A stretch of 51,764 nt of DNA, from NCBI GenBank assembly GCA_024637255.1, contig JAGXFO010000016.1:1-51764 (forward strand), read 5' to 3'. Below, piece after piece: positions 18,982 through 27,987 of the stretch. The notes under the pieces were generated by a model, which did no database searches, had not been told where the DNA came from, and saw only the letters and a program-made list of their open reading frames with translations. Both the position numbers and the translations under genes were made by a program. The stretch comes from Sulfurovum sp. (GTDB lineage: Bacteria; Campylobacterota; Campylobacteria; Campylobacterales; Sulfurovaceae). Numbering within the stretch: the first letter of the stretch is position 1; each line of letters starts with the position of its first letter.

Positions 18982-18993
18982 TACTAATTAGTA
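18982..18993 (+). promoter_or_regulatory. second copy of the MarR operator palindrome
   Basis: TACTAATTAGTA is identical to the site inside the marR promoter and lies in the 40-base gap between marR and the pirin gene, just before the pirin ribosome binding site. A 12-base perfect palindrome recurring within 520 bases beside a MarR gene is strong evidence for its binding site. Confidence 0.7.
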
Positions 18994-19008
18994 ACGAAAG
19001 GCTTGATG

Positions 19009-19791
19009 ATGACTCGTAGAACATTTACACAAACACTGTCTCTCTTACCGTTAGGTCTCTATGCCAATATAAAGGAAAAGAATATGTCATTCAAAATTCA
19101 TCGTGCCGCTCAACGTGGTGTTGCCGAACATGGTTGGCTCCATAGTCGCTTTAGTTTTTCATTTGCAGACTATCATAATCCACAACGGATGGGATTTGGA
19201 GCTTTAAGAGTTATCAATGATGACGTTGTTGAATCTGGGATGGGGTTTGGTATGCATCCGCATAAAGATATGGAAATTATCTCTATTGTCACCAAAGGTG
19301 CTCTTGAGCATAAAGATTCACAAGGAAATCACGGCATTACCAAAGCAGGCGAAATTCAATACATGAGTGCAGGAAGCGGTGTGTTTCATTCCGAATTTGC
19401 ATCCGATGAAAGCGACGCTGCACTCTTTCAAATCTGGATTCATCCAAATCAAAAAGGAGGTGCCCCGCTCTATGATCAGCGTGACTTTATGCATCACGAT
19501 AAGACCAATAGATGGGCTATTATTGTCAGTCCAGATGGACGAGAAGATTCTATCACGATCAAACAAGATGCCCTCATCTATTCGGCTGAAGTGGAGAGCG
19601 GTAAAACAATGTCAATCCCCTCTGCCAAAACAGATCACGGACGATTGCTACTGATTATCGAAGGTAAAGTGGAGATTAACAGTCATATTCTGAATGCCAG
19701 AGATGAACTGCAAATTACTAACGAGGAGGGATACACTCTTTTCGCTCTTGAAGAGTCTAAGGTCTTATTATTTGACGTGCCCATGCACTAA
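19009..19791 (+). CDS. pirin-family protein with a possible Tat signal
   Basis: Bicupin of the pirin family; relatives such as YhhW are quercetin dioxygenases or redox-sensing cofactors. The metal ligands are intact: His-Pro-His in GMHPHKDMEI and His plus Glu in GVFHSEF. The frame opens with TRRTFTQTLSLLPLGLYA, which looks like a twin-arginine export signal; ordinary pirins are cytoplasmic. The ATG at 19009 has AAAGG 7 bases upstream. An internal ATG at 19084 (MSFKIHRAAQ) also has AAGGAAAAG and would make the usual cytoplasmic form, so both may be used. It is probably controlled by the MarR protein upstream. Confidence 0.85.
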   Translation: MTRRTFTQTLSLLPLGLYANIKEKNMSFKIHRAAQRGVAEHGWLHSRFSFSFADYHNPQRMGFGALRVINDDVVESGMGFGMHPHKDMEIISIVTKGALEHKDSQGNHGITKAGEIQYMSAGSGVFHSEFASDESDAALFQIWIHPNQKGGAPLYDQRDFMHHDKTNRWAIIVSPDGREDSITIKQDALIYSAEVESGKTMSIPSAKTDHGRLLLIIEGKVEINSHILNARDELQITNEEGYTLFALEESKVLLFDVPMH

Positions 19792-19880
19792 ACCCATGAA
19801 AAAAATACAGACAGCACTCTTAAATTCGTCAATCTGACATAATTTTCAAACCAGCTATCATAATCAGATAAAATCCCATT

Positions 19881-21146
19881 ATGATTTTGCATCTTGACCT
19901 TGATTGCTTTTTTGCAGCTGCCCATAGAATTAATAATCCTCAGCTACACAATATCCCTATAGCTGTCGGTGGAAGAAGTAATCTCAGCATCTTCGGCAGA
20001 GAAAAAGAGATAAGGCATCTTAGCGCCATAGAGGGCGCATTTACAAGCTCAATACTCAGCAGCAACGGAAATAAAACATTCAAAGAGTATTTTGTAGATC
20101 CTGATGGGAGAATAAGAGGTATTATCACAACATCATCTTATGAAGCCAGAGCTTTTGGCGTTAAAACCGCTATGTCTGTAGCCGAAGCTTTGAGATTCTG
20201 TCCAAATCTCATTGTACTGCCTCCTAACTATCCCCTGTATCATAAACTGTCACATAAACTAAAAATACTTCTTGAAAAAGAGATACCATCCATTGAACAG
20301 TTTAGCATAGATGAATTCTTTGGAGATGTGACAGGATGGATAAAAGATGAAGATATCGTAGAGTTTGCAAGCAAATTAAAACAGCAGATCCTAAATGAAC
20401 TGGGACTTCCGATATCTATTGGCATTGCCAAAACCAAATGGATAGCAAAGCTTGGAACAAATGCTGCCAAGCCTAATGGCGTCAGATTAATAAAACCAGA
20501 TGAAGTAGATGACTTTATCAAAGATATACCGATCAATGCGTTTCCTGGCATTGGAAAAGGCTATCAGGAGAGATTGTCCCAAAGAGGTATCAAAACTTTG
20601 GGAGACATTAAAAATAGAAAGAATCTGTTTTGCTCTTGGGGCAAACCAGGTATCCAACTTTATCATCGTATATGCGGGACGGATAACGAAGAGATATCGT
20701 TGGCACAATCCAAAAAATCTATAGGACTAGGCAGATCTTTTGATCCTGAAAATAATCGAGATGAGATAAGAAGAAGAATTACTATACTGTCTAGACATTT
20801 ATCTTTTCTTGCACATCAAGGCAAACATAACCCCATGACCTTTTTCTTGAAGATAAAATATCAATATGGATCCAAAGCAAAAGATTCCATCAACACAAAC
20901 AGGTTGTTTAGTGAGCAGCATTTGAAACAGGCGATGGTAAAGATGTTTGATGCCATTGATATACACCCTACTCACGCTGTTGTTCAAGTGAACATCACCT
21001 TATCTAATTTTGAAGAGAATAAAATACTTACTATGGATTTATTGAACTATGAGGATGATATAAAGCAATCTAAACTTACAACATCTATGCAAAAGCTGAG
21101 GGATAAGTTTGGTATTGACATCATTAAGAGCGCTGGGGAATTATAG
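19881..21146 (+). CDS. dinB: DNA polymerase IV (Y-family translesion polymerase)
   Basis: Error-prone polymerase that copies past DNA damage. It starts with the metal-binding MILHLDLDCFFAA, then has the steric and finger motif SYEARAFGVKTAMSVAEAL, and a second acidic motif FSIDEFFGDV, where the usual form is SIDEAF. The helix-hairpin-helix thumb (AFPGIGKGYQERL) and little-finger domain complete the normal 421-residue length. The ATG is fixed by the family start, although no good ribosome binding site precedes it. No LexA-like palindrome is visible. It does not end in an obvious beta-clamp motif. Confidence 0.92.
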   Translation: MILHLDLDCFFAAAHRINNPQLHNIPIAVGGRSNLSIFGREKEIRHLSAIEGAFTSSILSSNGNKTFKEYFVDPDGRIRGIITTSSYEARAFGVKTAMSVAEALRFCPNLIVLPPNYPLYHKLSHKLKILLEKEIPSIEQFSIDEFFGDVTGWIKDEDIVEFASKLKQQILNELGLPISIGIAKTKWIAKLGTNAAKPNGVRLIKPDEVDDFIKDIPINAFPGIGKGYQERLSQRGIKTLGDIKNRKNLFCSWGKPGIQLYHRICGTDNEEISLAQSKKSIGLGRSFDPENNRDEIRRRITILSRHLSFLAHQGKHNPMTFFLKIKYQYGSKAKDSINTNRLFSEQHLKQAMVKMFDAIDIHPTHAVVQVNITLSNFEENKILTMDLLNYEDDIKQSKLTTSMQKLRDKFGIDIIKSAGEL

Positions 21147-21154
21147 GTATTTTT

Positions 21155-21274
21155 TTAAAGATTATCAATAGTCAGGTATGCATTTAGCAAAGAACTTTCA
21201 ATCACCATGCCTTTTATGCCACCAGCCTTCTGTTTATTTTTATAGGTATAGTCAGAAAAAGTGATAATAACCAT
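21155..21274 (-). CDS. possible 39-residue small ORF downstream of hypA
   Basis: An uninterrupted minus-strand frame starts MVIITFSDYTYKNKQ and ends AYLTIDNL. It begins 18 bases after the hypA stop, with AAAGG about 10 bases before its ATG. Composition looks protein-like rather than random, but I recognise no family. It may be a real small gene at the end of the hyp operon or a tail remnant of a lost gene. It sits in the convergent gap with dinB. Confidence 0.3.
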   Translation of the reverse strand: MVIITFSDYTYKNKQKAGGIKGMVIESSLLNAYLTIDNL

Positions 21275-21291
21275 TAAGTATAATACCTTTT

Positions 21292-21633
21292 TTATTCCAT
21301 TTCCAAACTCATAAGATACATATCTTCGCCGTCTACAACTTTGACATCTAAACTTTTACACTCTTTGCAAATATAGCGAAGCTTATCTATCTCGAACTCA
21401 CAATCACAAGCATTACAATGTAGTTTCAGCTTCTGTTCATGGATGATGAGTTGGGCACCATCGCAGATAGTTCCTTCCTTGAACGTGTCAAAGGCTACTT
21501 GAAACAAATGGGTTTCTACTCCACTCATTACACCAATTTTGGTGATGATCTTTACCACTTTATGGGCTCTGTTCTCTTGTGCTATCTCTTCACACTGAGT
21601 AAGTAGCGCTTGAACTATACTGTATTCATGCAT
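21292..21633 (-). CDS. hypA: hydrogenase nickel incorporation protein HypA
   Basis: Delivers nickel to NiFe hydrogenase (and urease in Helicobacter) together with HypB. It starts MHEYSIVQAL; His2 is the nickel ligand of the family. Two zinc-binding cysteine pairs are visible (CNACDC and CKECKSL). Its 113 residues are the normal length. It is the last recognised gene of the hyp operon. Confidence 0.95.
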   Translation of the reverse strand: MHEYSIVQALLTQCEEIAQENRAHKVVKIITKIGVMSGVETHLFQVAFDTFKEGTICDGAQLIIHEQKLKLHCNACDCEFEIDKLRYICKECKSLDVKVVDGEDMYLMSLEME

Positions 21634-21661
21634 AGGTATTTTCTTCTAACATTAAATACAC

Positions 21662-22654
21662 TTAACAAATACGGGGAAGAAGCTCGCCAGTAGGCAGATC
21701 TAAAAAACGTTTTGTACCCCAAGAAGAGTTGAGAATGACTTTTTCTTTATACTGCAGAGTTATCGTACCTATAGAAGCAGAAGTTTTATGTGTTTTTTGT
21801 AGTACTTTCAAAGCTTTAGTTTCATCTTCTTTAGCTACGGCCAGCACAAAAGTACCTTCATTTGCAAGATTGACTGCTTCAAAACCCAAAAGCTCGCATA
21901 TTCCCCTTACTTCTTCGCATACAGGTATTTTTTCTTCTTCCACTTCTATGCATACCCCTGAACTCTTTGCCCATTCATTGAGTACAGCTGCCAAACCACC
22001 GCGTGTTGCATCACGTAAGGCGACAATGTGTATATTTGCATCCATTAAAGCTTTTATCTGCGGATACAAAGACGCACAGTCTGTTTCCAGGCTGCTCTCC
22101 AGGCAGATGCCTTCTCTAGCCGCAAAGACTGTAGCACCGTGTGTTCCTATATCTCGACTGACCAAAATACTCATGCCCTCTTTTAGGGCAGAAGCGCTGA
22201 TACCCTTTTGCTCTATGACCCCAATGCCAGACGTGTTGATGAAAAGTTTATCTACACTTCCCCTGGGTACTACTTTTGTGTCACCGCTGACTATCATGGC
22301 TCCATTGATTGCCAACTCATGTTTCATGCTTAGAACAATTTTTTCCAACTCTTCTGTAGAAAATCCTTCTTCTATAATCACAGCACAGGTCAAATATTTG
22401 GGTTTTGCGCCCATCATGGCCAGGTCATTACAAGTGCCACAGACAGCCAGTTTACCTATGTCTCCGCCAGGGAAAAAAAGAGGACTTACTGTAAAACTGT
22501 CGGTGGTAAAAGCGAGTCTCCCTTCTTCTATGACAGCTGCATCTTCACTTTTTTGTAAAATATCATTGGCAAAATGTTTGTAAAAGACTTTTTTAATAAG
22601 TTCATTGTTTTCTTCACCGCCGTTGCCGTGTGCTATGGTTATGGTTTTATTCAT
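21662..22654 (-). CDS. hypE: hydrogenase maturation protein HypE
   Basis: Turns the carbamoyl group received from HypF into a thiocyanate on its C-terminal cysteine, giving the cyanide ligands of the hydrogenase iron. The protein ends LPTGELLPRIC, with the required terminal cysteine. It is a PurM-like ATPase (GNGGEENNELIKKVF at the start, FTTDSFTVSPLFFPGGDIGK next). The ATG overlaps the hypD stop as TGATG. Confidence 0.95.
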   Translation of the reverse strand: MNKTITIAHGNGGEENNELIKKVFYKHFANDILQKSEDAAVIEEGRLAFTTDSFTVSPLFFPGGDIGKLAVCGTCNDLAMMGAKPKYLTCAVIIEEGFSTEELEKIVLSMKHELAINGAMIVSGDTKVVPRGSVDKLFINTSGIGVIEQKGISASALKEGMSILVSRDIGTHGATVFAAREGICLESSLETDCASLYPQIKALMDANIHIVALRDATRGGLAAVLNEWAKSSGVCIEVEEEKIPVCEEVRGICELLGFEAVNLANEGTFVLAVAKEDETKALKVLQKTHKTSASIGTITLQYKEKVILNSSWGTKRFLDLPTGELLPRIC

Positions 22655-23775
22655 CAGATCAGGTTCCCGTATTTATAATAAGCCGCACACGACCCCTCAG
22701 AACTTACCATGCATGATCCCAGTGGTGTAGCGGGCTTGCAGGCTGTGCCAAAAACTGAACAATCCTGAGGTTTTTTTTCACCGCGCAGTATATCACCGCA
22801 TATACACAGTTGATGGTCATCAATTTCAACAGTAGGTAAGATATCTGCATAGATCACTTCGGCATCTAAAGAAGAAAAGGCTTTTTTGAGACGGTAAGCG
22901 CTATGATCAATATCTCCAATGCCCCGCCATCTGAAATGCTCTCGTTTTTCAAAGTATTTTTCCATGAAACCTAAGGCAATAGTGTTTCCCTCGTAACTTA
23001 CCGCTCTTTTATACTCAACTTCAACTTCACATCGATGCTCTAAAAACTGCTTTAGTATTTTACTGATAGACTCCATCACATCCACAGGCTCAAATCCGGA
23101 AACCACTATAGGCTTGGCATATTTTTGGGGAAATTCATCATAAATCCTACTACCCGTAATTACACTCACATGGCTAGGTCCCAAAAAAGCGTCTATGTGA
23201 CAATTTGCACCTTCTAGCAGTACGCGCATGGGTTCTGGCACAGTAACATGATTGATATGAAACAGAAGGTTGGAAATATGTTGCCTGATACTCTGATCTA
23301 TGAGTACGGCTGTCATAGGTGTTGTGGTTTCAAAGCCTATCGCAAAGAAGATCACTTTTTTATTTGGATTCTCTAGCGCGATCTTCAGGCACTCCATAGG
23401 AGAATAGACAAAACGCACATCCGCACCTTTGCTTCTGGCATCCTGAAGTGAACCAAGGCTTCCGGGTACCTTGATCATATCTCCCAGGGTGACAAGTATG
23501 ACATCTTCCTGCATAGCCAAAACATAGGCATGATCTATGCGTTCCTTGGGCATGATGCAAACAGGACATCCAGGCCCATGGATAAAGTTGATATTTTTTG
23601 GCATTAATTGTGGCAAACCGTATTTCATGATGGTGTGCGTATGTCCACCGCATACTTCCATTATGTTTATATTTCTGCCTAGTTTTTCTGCATCTTTTGC
23701 AATGATGTCCGCATAGGCTTTTATGGTAGCGCCATCCCTGAAGTCATCATAAAGATTTTTAAGTTCCAATTGCAT
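22654..23775 (-). CDS. hypD: hydrogenase maturation protein HypD
   Basis: Iron-sulfur scaffold that, with HypC, assembles the Fe(CN)2CO group. Conserved cysteine motifs are intact: CGGHTHTIMKYGLPQ, GPGCPVCIMP and the C-terminal cysteines in CICGDILRG. I take the ATG at 23775, which overlaps the hypC stop as TAATG and has AAAGGAAAG upstream. An ATG 21 bases earlier is in frame but inside hypC. Confidence 0.95.
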   Translation of the reverse strand: MQLELKNLYDDFRDGATIKAYADIIAKDAEKLGRNINIMEVCGGHTHTIMKYGLPQLMPKNINFIHGPGCPVCIMPKERIDHAYVLAMQEDVILVTLGDMIKVPGSLGSLQDARSKGADVRFVYSPMECLKIALENPNKKVIFFAIGFETTTPMTAVLIDQSIRQHISNLLFHINHVTVPEPMRVLLEGANCHIDAFLGPSHVSVITGSRIYDEFPQKYAKPIVVSGFEPVDVMESISKILKQFLEHRCEVEVEYKRAVSYEGNTIALGFMEKYFEKREHFRWRGIGDIDHSAYRLKKAFSSLDAEVIYADILPTVEIDDHQLCICGDILRGEKKPQDCSVFGTACKPATPLGSCMVSSEGSCAAYYKYGNLI

Positions 23776-24065
23776 TAGTCTTTCCTTTTGGAACATTCAT
23801 CATCTTCCAAAATAGCTTGTCTCCTCTCATCCTCATCCATAAGTTCAAGCATTTCTCTGTAGCCCTCTATGGAAGCCAGCGCCTCATCGTTATCTATTTT
23901 ATTCATTACAAACCCAATATGTATGAGCACATAATCACCCACCTTAACCGTATCATCTGTCATCATCATAAGATTTGCATCTCGCTGAACGCCCATAGTG
24001 TCAACCGTGCACATGCTTTGGTCTTCTGAGATTTTTACTACTTTGCTGGGAATAGATAAACACAT
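23775..24065 (-). CDS. hypC: hydrogenase maturation chaperone HypC
   Basis: Small chaperone that carries the iron complex from HypD to the hydrogenase large subunit. It begins MCLSIPSKVV, with the essential Cys2, and has the usual beta-barrel core (VGDYVLIHIGFVMNKID). Its 96 residues are slightly longer than average because of an acidic, charged tail. It lies one base after hypB. Confidence 0.95.
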   Translation of the reverse strand: MCLSIPSKVVKISEDQSMCTVDTMGVQRDANLMMMTDDTVKVGDYVLIHIGFVMNKIDNDEALASIEGYREMLELMDEDERRQAILEDDECSKRKD

Positions 24066-24066
24066 A

Positions 24067-24840
24067 TTAGGTTCTCATCTTTCGTTTAAAATTGATCCAG
24101 TCTACTACTGCCTGCACGGATTTGATGTCGTGAATATTGACTTCTAGAACATCTACATTGGGTTTAAGGAGCCTGGCTTGGGCTTTTTCCTTTTTAATGT
24201 CGTACTCAAAGTATGGTAAGAGGTCTGTTTTGGTAATCAGTATGAGATCGGCTTTGCGAAACATCACAGGGTATTTGGCTATCTTGTCTTCCCCCTCTGG
24301 TATAGAAACAAGGACAATGTTTAAATGTGTACCTACATCATAGGCAGCAGGGCACACAAGGTTGCCGACATTTTCTACAAAACATACATCTAGCTCATCT
24401 AGTGGTAGCTCATGTAGGCCCTTGTGTACCATAAAGGCATCCAAATGACAGGCAGAACCTGTTTGTATCTGCATCGCAGGTATGCCTTTGGCTTTAAGCC
24501 TGTCCGCATCTTTGCTGGTCTCCAAGTCACCTTCAACCACAGCAAACTTAAAATCAGCCACATCTGCCATGTGTTCCAAGAGTGTTGTTTTTCCAGAACC
24601 GGGACTGCTCATAAGGTTGATGCCCAAAATACCTTCAGCGTTAAAATGCTGTCTATTGTGCTCGGCCTCATGGTCATTCTTGTCTAAGATCTTTTGGATC
24701 ACAGAAATGGTTTTGGCATCGTTAAGTTGTGGGTTTTGATGTAAATGTTCATGTGCCTTTTGGTGCTCGTGCGAATGGCTAGACATCTTTTCGTCTCCAT
24801 GACTATGTCCCACCATGCTGCATCCACAATCTGTACACAT
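24067..24840 (-). CDS. hypB: hydrogenase nickel incorporation GTPase HypB
   Basis: SIMIBI GTPase that loads nickel with HypA. The N-terminus has the high-affinity nickel motif CTDCGC followed by a histidine-rich stretch (residues 12-35), which may store nickel. The P-loop is SSPGSGKTT, and the metal-binding cysteine region is VENVGNLVCPAAYD. AAAGGAAT precedes the ATG. The histidine stretch and the adjacent Ni/Co transporter fit a dedicated nickel supply. Confidence 0.95.
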   Translation of the reverse strand: MCTDCGCSMVGHSHGDEKMSSHSHEHQKAHEHLHQNPQLNDAKTISVIQKILDKNDHEAEHNRQHFNAEGILGINLMSSPGSGKTTLLEHMADVADFKFAVVEGDLETSKDADRLKAKGIPAMQIQTGSACHLDAFMVHKGLHELPLDELDVCFVENVGNLVCPAAYDVGTHLNIVLVSIPEGEDKIAKYPVMFRKADLILITKTDLLPYFEYDIKKEKAQARLLKPNVDVLEVNIHDIKSVQAVVDWINFKRKMRT

Positions 24841-24850
24841 ACTTATTCCT

Positions 24851-25489
24851 TTATCCTAATAATACATTGGTTCCCACCAGCAGTGAAACAAAACCTGCTG
24901 CCGTGAATGCTCTTCTGACATTTTGAATATTTCCCAAAAAGTTTTGATTTACATAGAGTATAATCATACCAAATGCTATAAATACAAACATGACACCCAG
25001 TGTAAATATTGTAACCATAGTGAAGTCCACTGCACCGCCCTCTATAACACAAAGTGTAATGAGCATACCGCGCACCCCACCCGCTCCCATCAGAAGCCCC
25101 AATGCAAAAGAAGAACTGACTGCTGCCTTGTTGTGCTCATGTGATTTTCCAAACCAGATGTGTATGTGTTCTTTATTTTCATGTATATGTTTGCGTAATT
25201 GAATACGATCTGTAAATACCATAAAAAGCAAATAAATGCCCATAATCATAATGACCAGAGCAGAAACTACATCGCCATAGGCTAAGATATTTTCAGGGAT
25301 AGCTGTATGCTGCAGTATCTTTGCAAACATGAAAAGGCTGAGTCCATGACCTATGGCAAACAATAGGGTAATCAGCAGAGTTTTTTGTTTATTTTTTCCT
25401 ATGGAAAAATCAGCAATTACTGTAAGATGATCCGGACCAAAAGCATGCAATATACCATACCAAAAAATGAGTGCCAAACCTGTTTCCAT
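24851..25489 (-). CDS. nickel/cobalt transporter (NicO/UreH-like)
   Basis: Integral membrane protein of 212 residues with about six hydrophobic segments and the metal signature HAFGPDHLTVIADF at the N-terminus. A histidine-rich loop (about residues 100-120, HIHENKEHIHIWFGKSHEHN) faces one side of the membrane. Members move nickel or cobalt in or out. Its place between hypF and hypB argues for nickel supply to hydrogenase. It starts after a very good AAAGGAGG site. I assign the direction of transport by context only. Confidence 0.88.
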   Translation of the reverse strand: METGLALIFWYGILHAFGPDHLTVIADFSIGKNKQKTLLITLLFAIGHGLSLFMFAKILQHTAIPENILAYGDVVSALVIMIMGIYLLFMVFTDRIQLRKHIHENKEHIHIWFGKSHEHNKAAVSSSFALGLLMGAGGVRGMLITLCVIEGGAVDFTMVTIFTLGVMFVFIAFGMIILYVNQNFLGNIQNVRRAFTAAGFVSLLVGTNVLLG

Positions 25490-25512
25490 TGTGCCTCCTT
25501 TAAGTATCCTTA

Positions 25513-25547
25513 TGTATTTAATTATAGACTGTTTTCATAAAAACAGT
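25513..25547 (-). promoter_or_regulatory. hairpin and internal promoter between hypF and the Ni transporter gene
   Basis: On the minus strand an 8-bp perfect stem (ACTGTTTT, loop TATG, AAAACAGT; 25528-25547) is followed directly by CTATAATTAAATACA. The TATAAT is a consensus -10. It could attenuate read-through from hypF and restart transcription for the transporter and hypBCDEA. The 16 bases TGTATTTAATTATAGA (plus-strand reading) recur in front of the SQR gene. Confidence 0.5.
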
Positions 25548-25571
25548 GTTTAAATACAGGCATCCTTCAAA

Positions 25572-27836
25572 TTACTTTTTGGAAGAGAGATGATGCAGGG
25601 CAAACCAAGCCTGTCCAAGGGCAATACCTCCATCGTTGATGGCTGTTTGGGTTGGAAAATAATATATATGATTTTCTCTGATACACCGTTTGATTATCTT
25701 TTCTACCAACACCTTGTTTTGAAATACACCACCGCAAAAAAGAATTGGCAGCGCAGGATACATCGAAGTAATTTGAAACATAATCTCTATAAGCGTATTG
25801 AAAAATCTTGAAACAATTTCATGTTTATCATTCATCATTATGATTTCTTTTAGCATCAATTCAAGGTTTACAATGCCCCTGTCTATCGTGAAAGGGAAAC
25901 TTTCTATGACAGTTTCATCCAGATACTGCTCCATCATCAAACCACTTTCTCCCTCATAGCTTGATATGTGCAGTATGTCTGCCAAGCTTGCCACCGCATC
26001 AAACACTCTTCCTGCCGAACTGGTTGGCGGTGCATTGATTGCTTTGTGCCATGCCTTATGCAAGATGTCTATCTCTGCTTTACGGAACGCTTTTGTGGAT
26101 GCACATTGTAGTGAATGTATTTCGTCAAGCGTATAGTGTTCAAAGAGTAGAGCAAGCGCAGATCTTCGTGGTTCTTTGATGGCTATTTCTCCGCCTAAAA
26201 GAGCAAAAGGAGCAAACGTTACTATGCGTTCGTAGTGTTGTTTGTCTGCTATCATCACTTCTGCACCCCACAGTGTTCCGTCGTCACCAAACCCCGTACC
26301 ATCAAACGCAAAACCCAAAACTTTTTCATTCAACCCAAATTCAGCCAACCCTGAAAGCAGATGCGCATAGTGGTGTTGTACTTCAATACATTCTAATTTT
26401 GGATGGGTGGCCTTTAATTTTTTAGCCCATTTTGTCGTCATGTATTCAGGGTGCTTGTCATACACAATGACCTCAGGTTCAAAATCATAAAAACGCTTAA
26501 AGGACTGCAGTGTGCGCTCAAAAAATTCAAACGCTTGCAGTGAGTTCAAATCGCCTATATAAGGGCTCATAATGAGAGTATCATTAAACACAATAGCAAT
26601 ACTGTTTTTTTGATTTGCCCCTAGGGCAAGTATATTTTTTTCACTCTTGAAAGGCAGCTTCATACTCTTTGGCGCATACCCTCTGGCCATGCGTAGGGTA
26701 ATTTTTTGCGTACTGGCCATCTGCATGACACTGTCATCATTTGCATTGATAATATCGCGATCATGGTCCAACACAAAATCAACTACAAAGCCAAGCTTTT
26801 CAAGTAATTCAGAACTGTTTCGTATAATGGGTTCATTACTCAGATTGGCAGATGTGGCCACAAGAGGAACATCAAGTTCTTTGAGTAAAAGATGATGCAA
26901 AGGAGTATAGGGAAGAAAAACACCGATACAGTCAATGCCTGGAGCAACAAGCTCGCTGATTGTATTATGGGCATGTTTTGAAACAATGACTATGGGTTTC
27001 TCTTTAGATGTGATCAGCCCTATTTCTTCTGGAGAAATTCTGGCAGCTTGGCTTAATGTTTCGATGTTTTTAAACATTAGAGCAAAAGGTTTGGTAGGTC
27101 TTTGTTTACGCTGTCGCAGGTTTGCAATGGTTTGGGTATTGTTCGCAGCACAAAACAGATGAAAACCGCCCAGTCCTTTCACTGCAACAATACTTCCTCT
27201 TTTGATGGCATCTACTGTCAATGCTATAGCATTTTCACCCTCTGCTAACACATGATGTGCTGTATCTATGAGTTTTAGCATCGGTCCACAGTCGAAGCAG
27301 CTAATGGGTTGTGCGTGAAAACGGCGATTTAATGGGTCGGTGTATTCATGATAGCAGGCTTCACACATGCCAAAAAAATGCATCGATGTATTTGGTCTGT
27401 CATAAGGGAGTGTCTGGATGATACTGTAGCGGGGTCCACAGTCAGTACAGTTTATGAAAGGGTAACGATATCGTCTGTTGCCGGGGTCATTCATTTCATC
27501 TAAGCAGTTTGCACAGATTGCTATATCGGGGGAGATTAAGGCAGTCTTGTCACTATATGTTTCGCTTTGAAGAATTTGAAAATCTGTGTAACCAAAACAC
27601 TCGCCCCTTTCACTTAAAATTGTATCGATGCGTGCCAGAGGAGGCAAATCACTCTGCAGAGCTTCCATAAATGCTTCCATATCGTCTTCTTTACCTTCAA
27701 CTTCCAGACGAACACCCGTGCTGTCATTTAATATGCTTCCATTCAGATTGTAACGATGCGCAAGCTGATAGACAAAGGGCCGAAAACCGACACCCTGTAC
27801 GACTCCGAAAATCTGGATCTTTTTATTCACTGCCAA
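25572..27836 (-). CDS. hypF: carbamoyltransferase HypF
   Basis: Makes the carbamoyl group that becomes cyanide in NiFe hydrogenase. Domain order: acylphosphatase (GVVQGVGFRPFVYQLA), two C4 zinc fingers (CANCLDEM with CTDCGPR, CEACYHEY with CFDCGP), YrdC-like domain (about residues 200-380), and Kae1-like domain with HHYAHLLSG and FAFDGTGFGDDGTLWGAE. The 754-residue length is normal. The frame starts with TTG at 27836 or GTG at 27830; both overlap the end of the 54-residue ORF, and GGGGGA lies about 12 bases upstream. Confidence 0.95.
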   Translation of the reverse strand: MAVNKKIQIFGVVQGVGFRPFVYQLAHRYNLNGSILNDSTGVRLEVEGKEDDMEAFMEALQSDLPPLARIDTILSERGECFGYTDFQILQSETYSDKTALISPDIAICANCLDEMNDPGNRRYRYPFINCTDCGPRYSIIQTLPYDRPNTSMHFFGMCEACYHEYTDPLNRRFHAQPISCFDCGPMLKLIDTAHHVLAEGENAIALTVDAIKRGSIVAVKGLGGFHLFCAANNTQTIANLRQRKQRPTKPFALMFKNIETLSQAARISPEEIGLITSKEKPIVIVSKHAHNTISELVAPGIDCIGVFLPYTPLHHLLLKELDVPLVATSANLSNEPIIRNSSELLEKLGFVVDFVLDHDRDIINANDDSVMQMASTQKITLRMARGYAPKSMKLPFKSEKNILALGANQKNSIAIVFNDTLIMSPYIGDLNSLQAFEFFERTLQSFKRFYDFEPEVIVYDKHPEYMTTKWAKKLKATHPKLECIEVQHHYAHLLSGLAEFGLNEKVLGFAFDGTGFGDDGTLWGAEVMIADKQHYERIVTFAPFALLGGEIAIKEPRRSALALLFEHYTLDEIHSLQCASTKAFRKAEIDILHKAWHKAINAPPTSSAGRVFDAVASLADILHISSYEGESGLMMEQYLDETVIESFPFTIDRGIVNLELMLKEIIMMNDKHEIVSRFFNTLIEIMFQITSMYPALPILFCGGVFQNKVLVEKIIKRCIRENHIYYFPTQTAINDGGIALGQAWFALHHLSSKK

Positions 27837-27987
27837 GGTTGTTCCGATCCCCCGAAGCTCCTAGGCTGTAATACACGCCTCCTTGATCAGTAGAAACAGG
27901 AGGTGCCGTAAGCTCCCCTATGCGATTTAAGAGTCGTGTAAACAGTCCATTGGTGTGAATATATTTAAATTTAAACGCTATATGCAT
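27823..27987 (-). CDS. 54-residue ORF between hupD and hypF, unknown
   Basis: A small protein starting MHIAFKFKYIHTNGLF and ending YYSLGASGDRNNLGSE. It has AAGG 6 bases before its ATG, overlaps the end of hupD by 17 bases and the start of hypF by at least 8, and so fills the gap completely. That packing argues for a genuine cistron. I recognise no family. Since the adjacent hydB and hydC are head-plus-tail scraps, this may be the same sort of remnant of a hydE-like gene, which follows hydD in Wolinella and Helicobacter; that is speculation. Confidence 0.55.
   Translation of the reverse strand: MHIAFKFKYIHTNGLFTRLLNRIGELTAPPVSTDQGGVYYSLGASGDRNNLGSE

Noticed and set aside
19796..19837. Short ORF MKKIQTALLNSSI between pirin and dinB
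   Set aside because: Thirteen codons with no ribosome site and no coupling to a neighbour.
21729..22583. Long plus-strand frame opposite hypE
   Set aside because: It is the mirror of a clearly conserved gene and has no motif or ribosome site.
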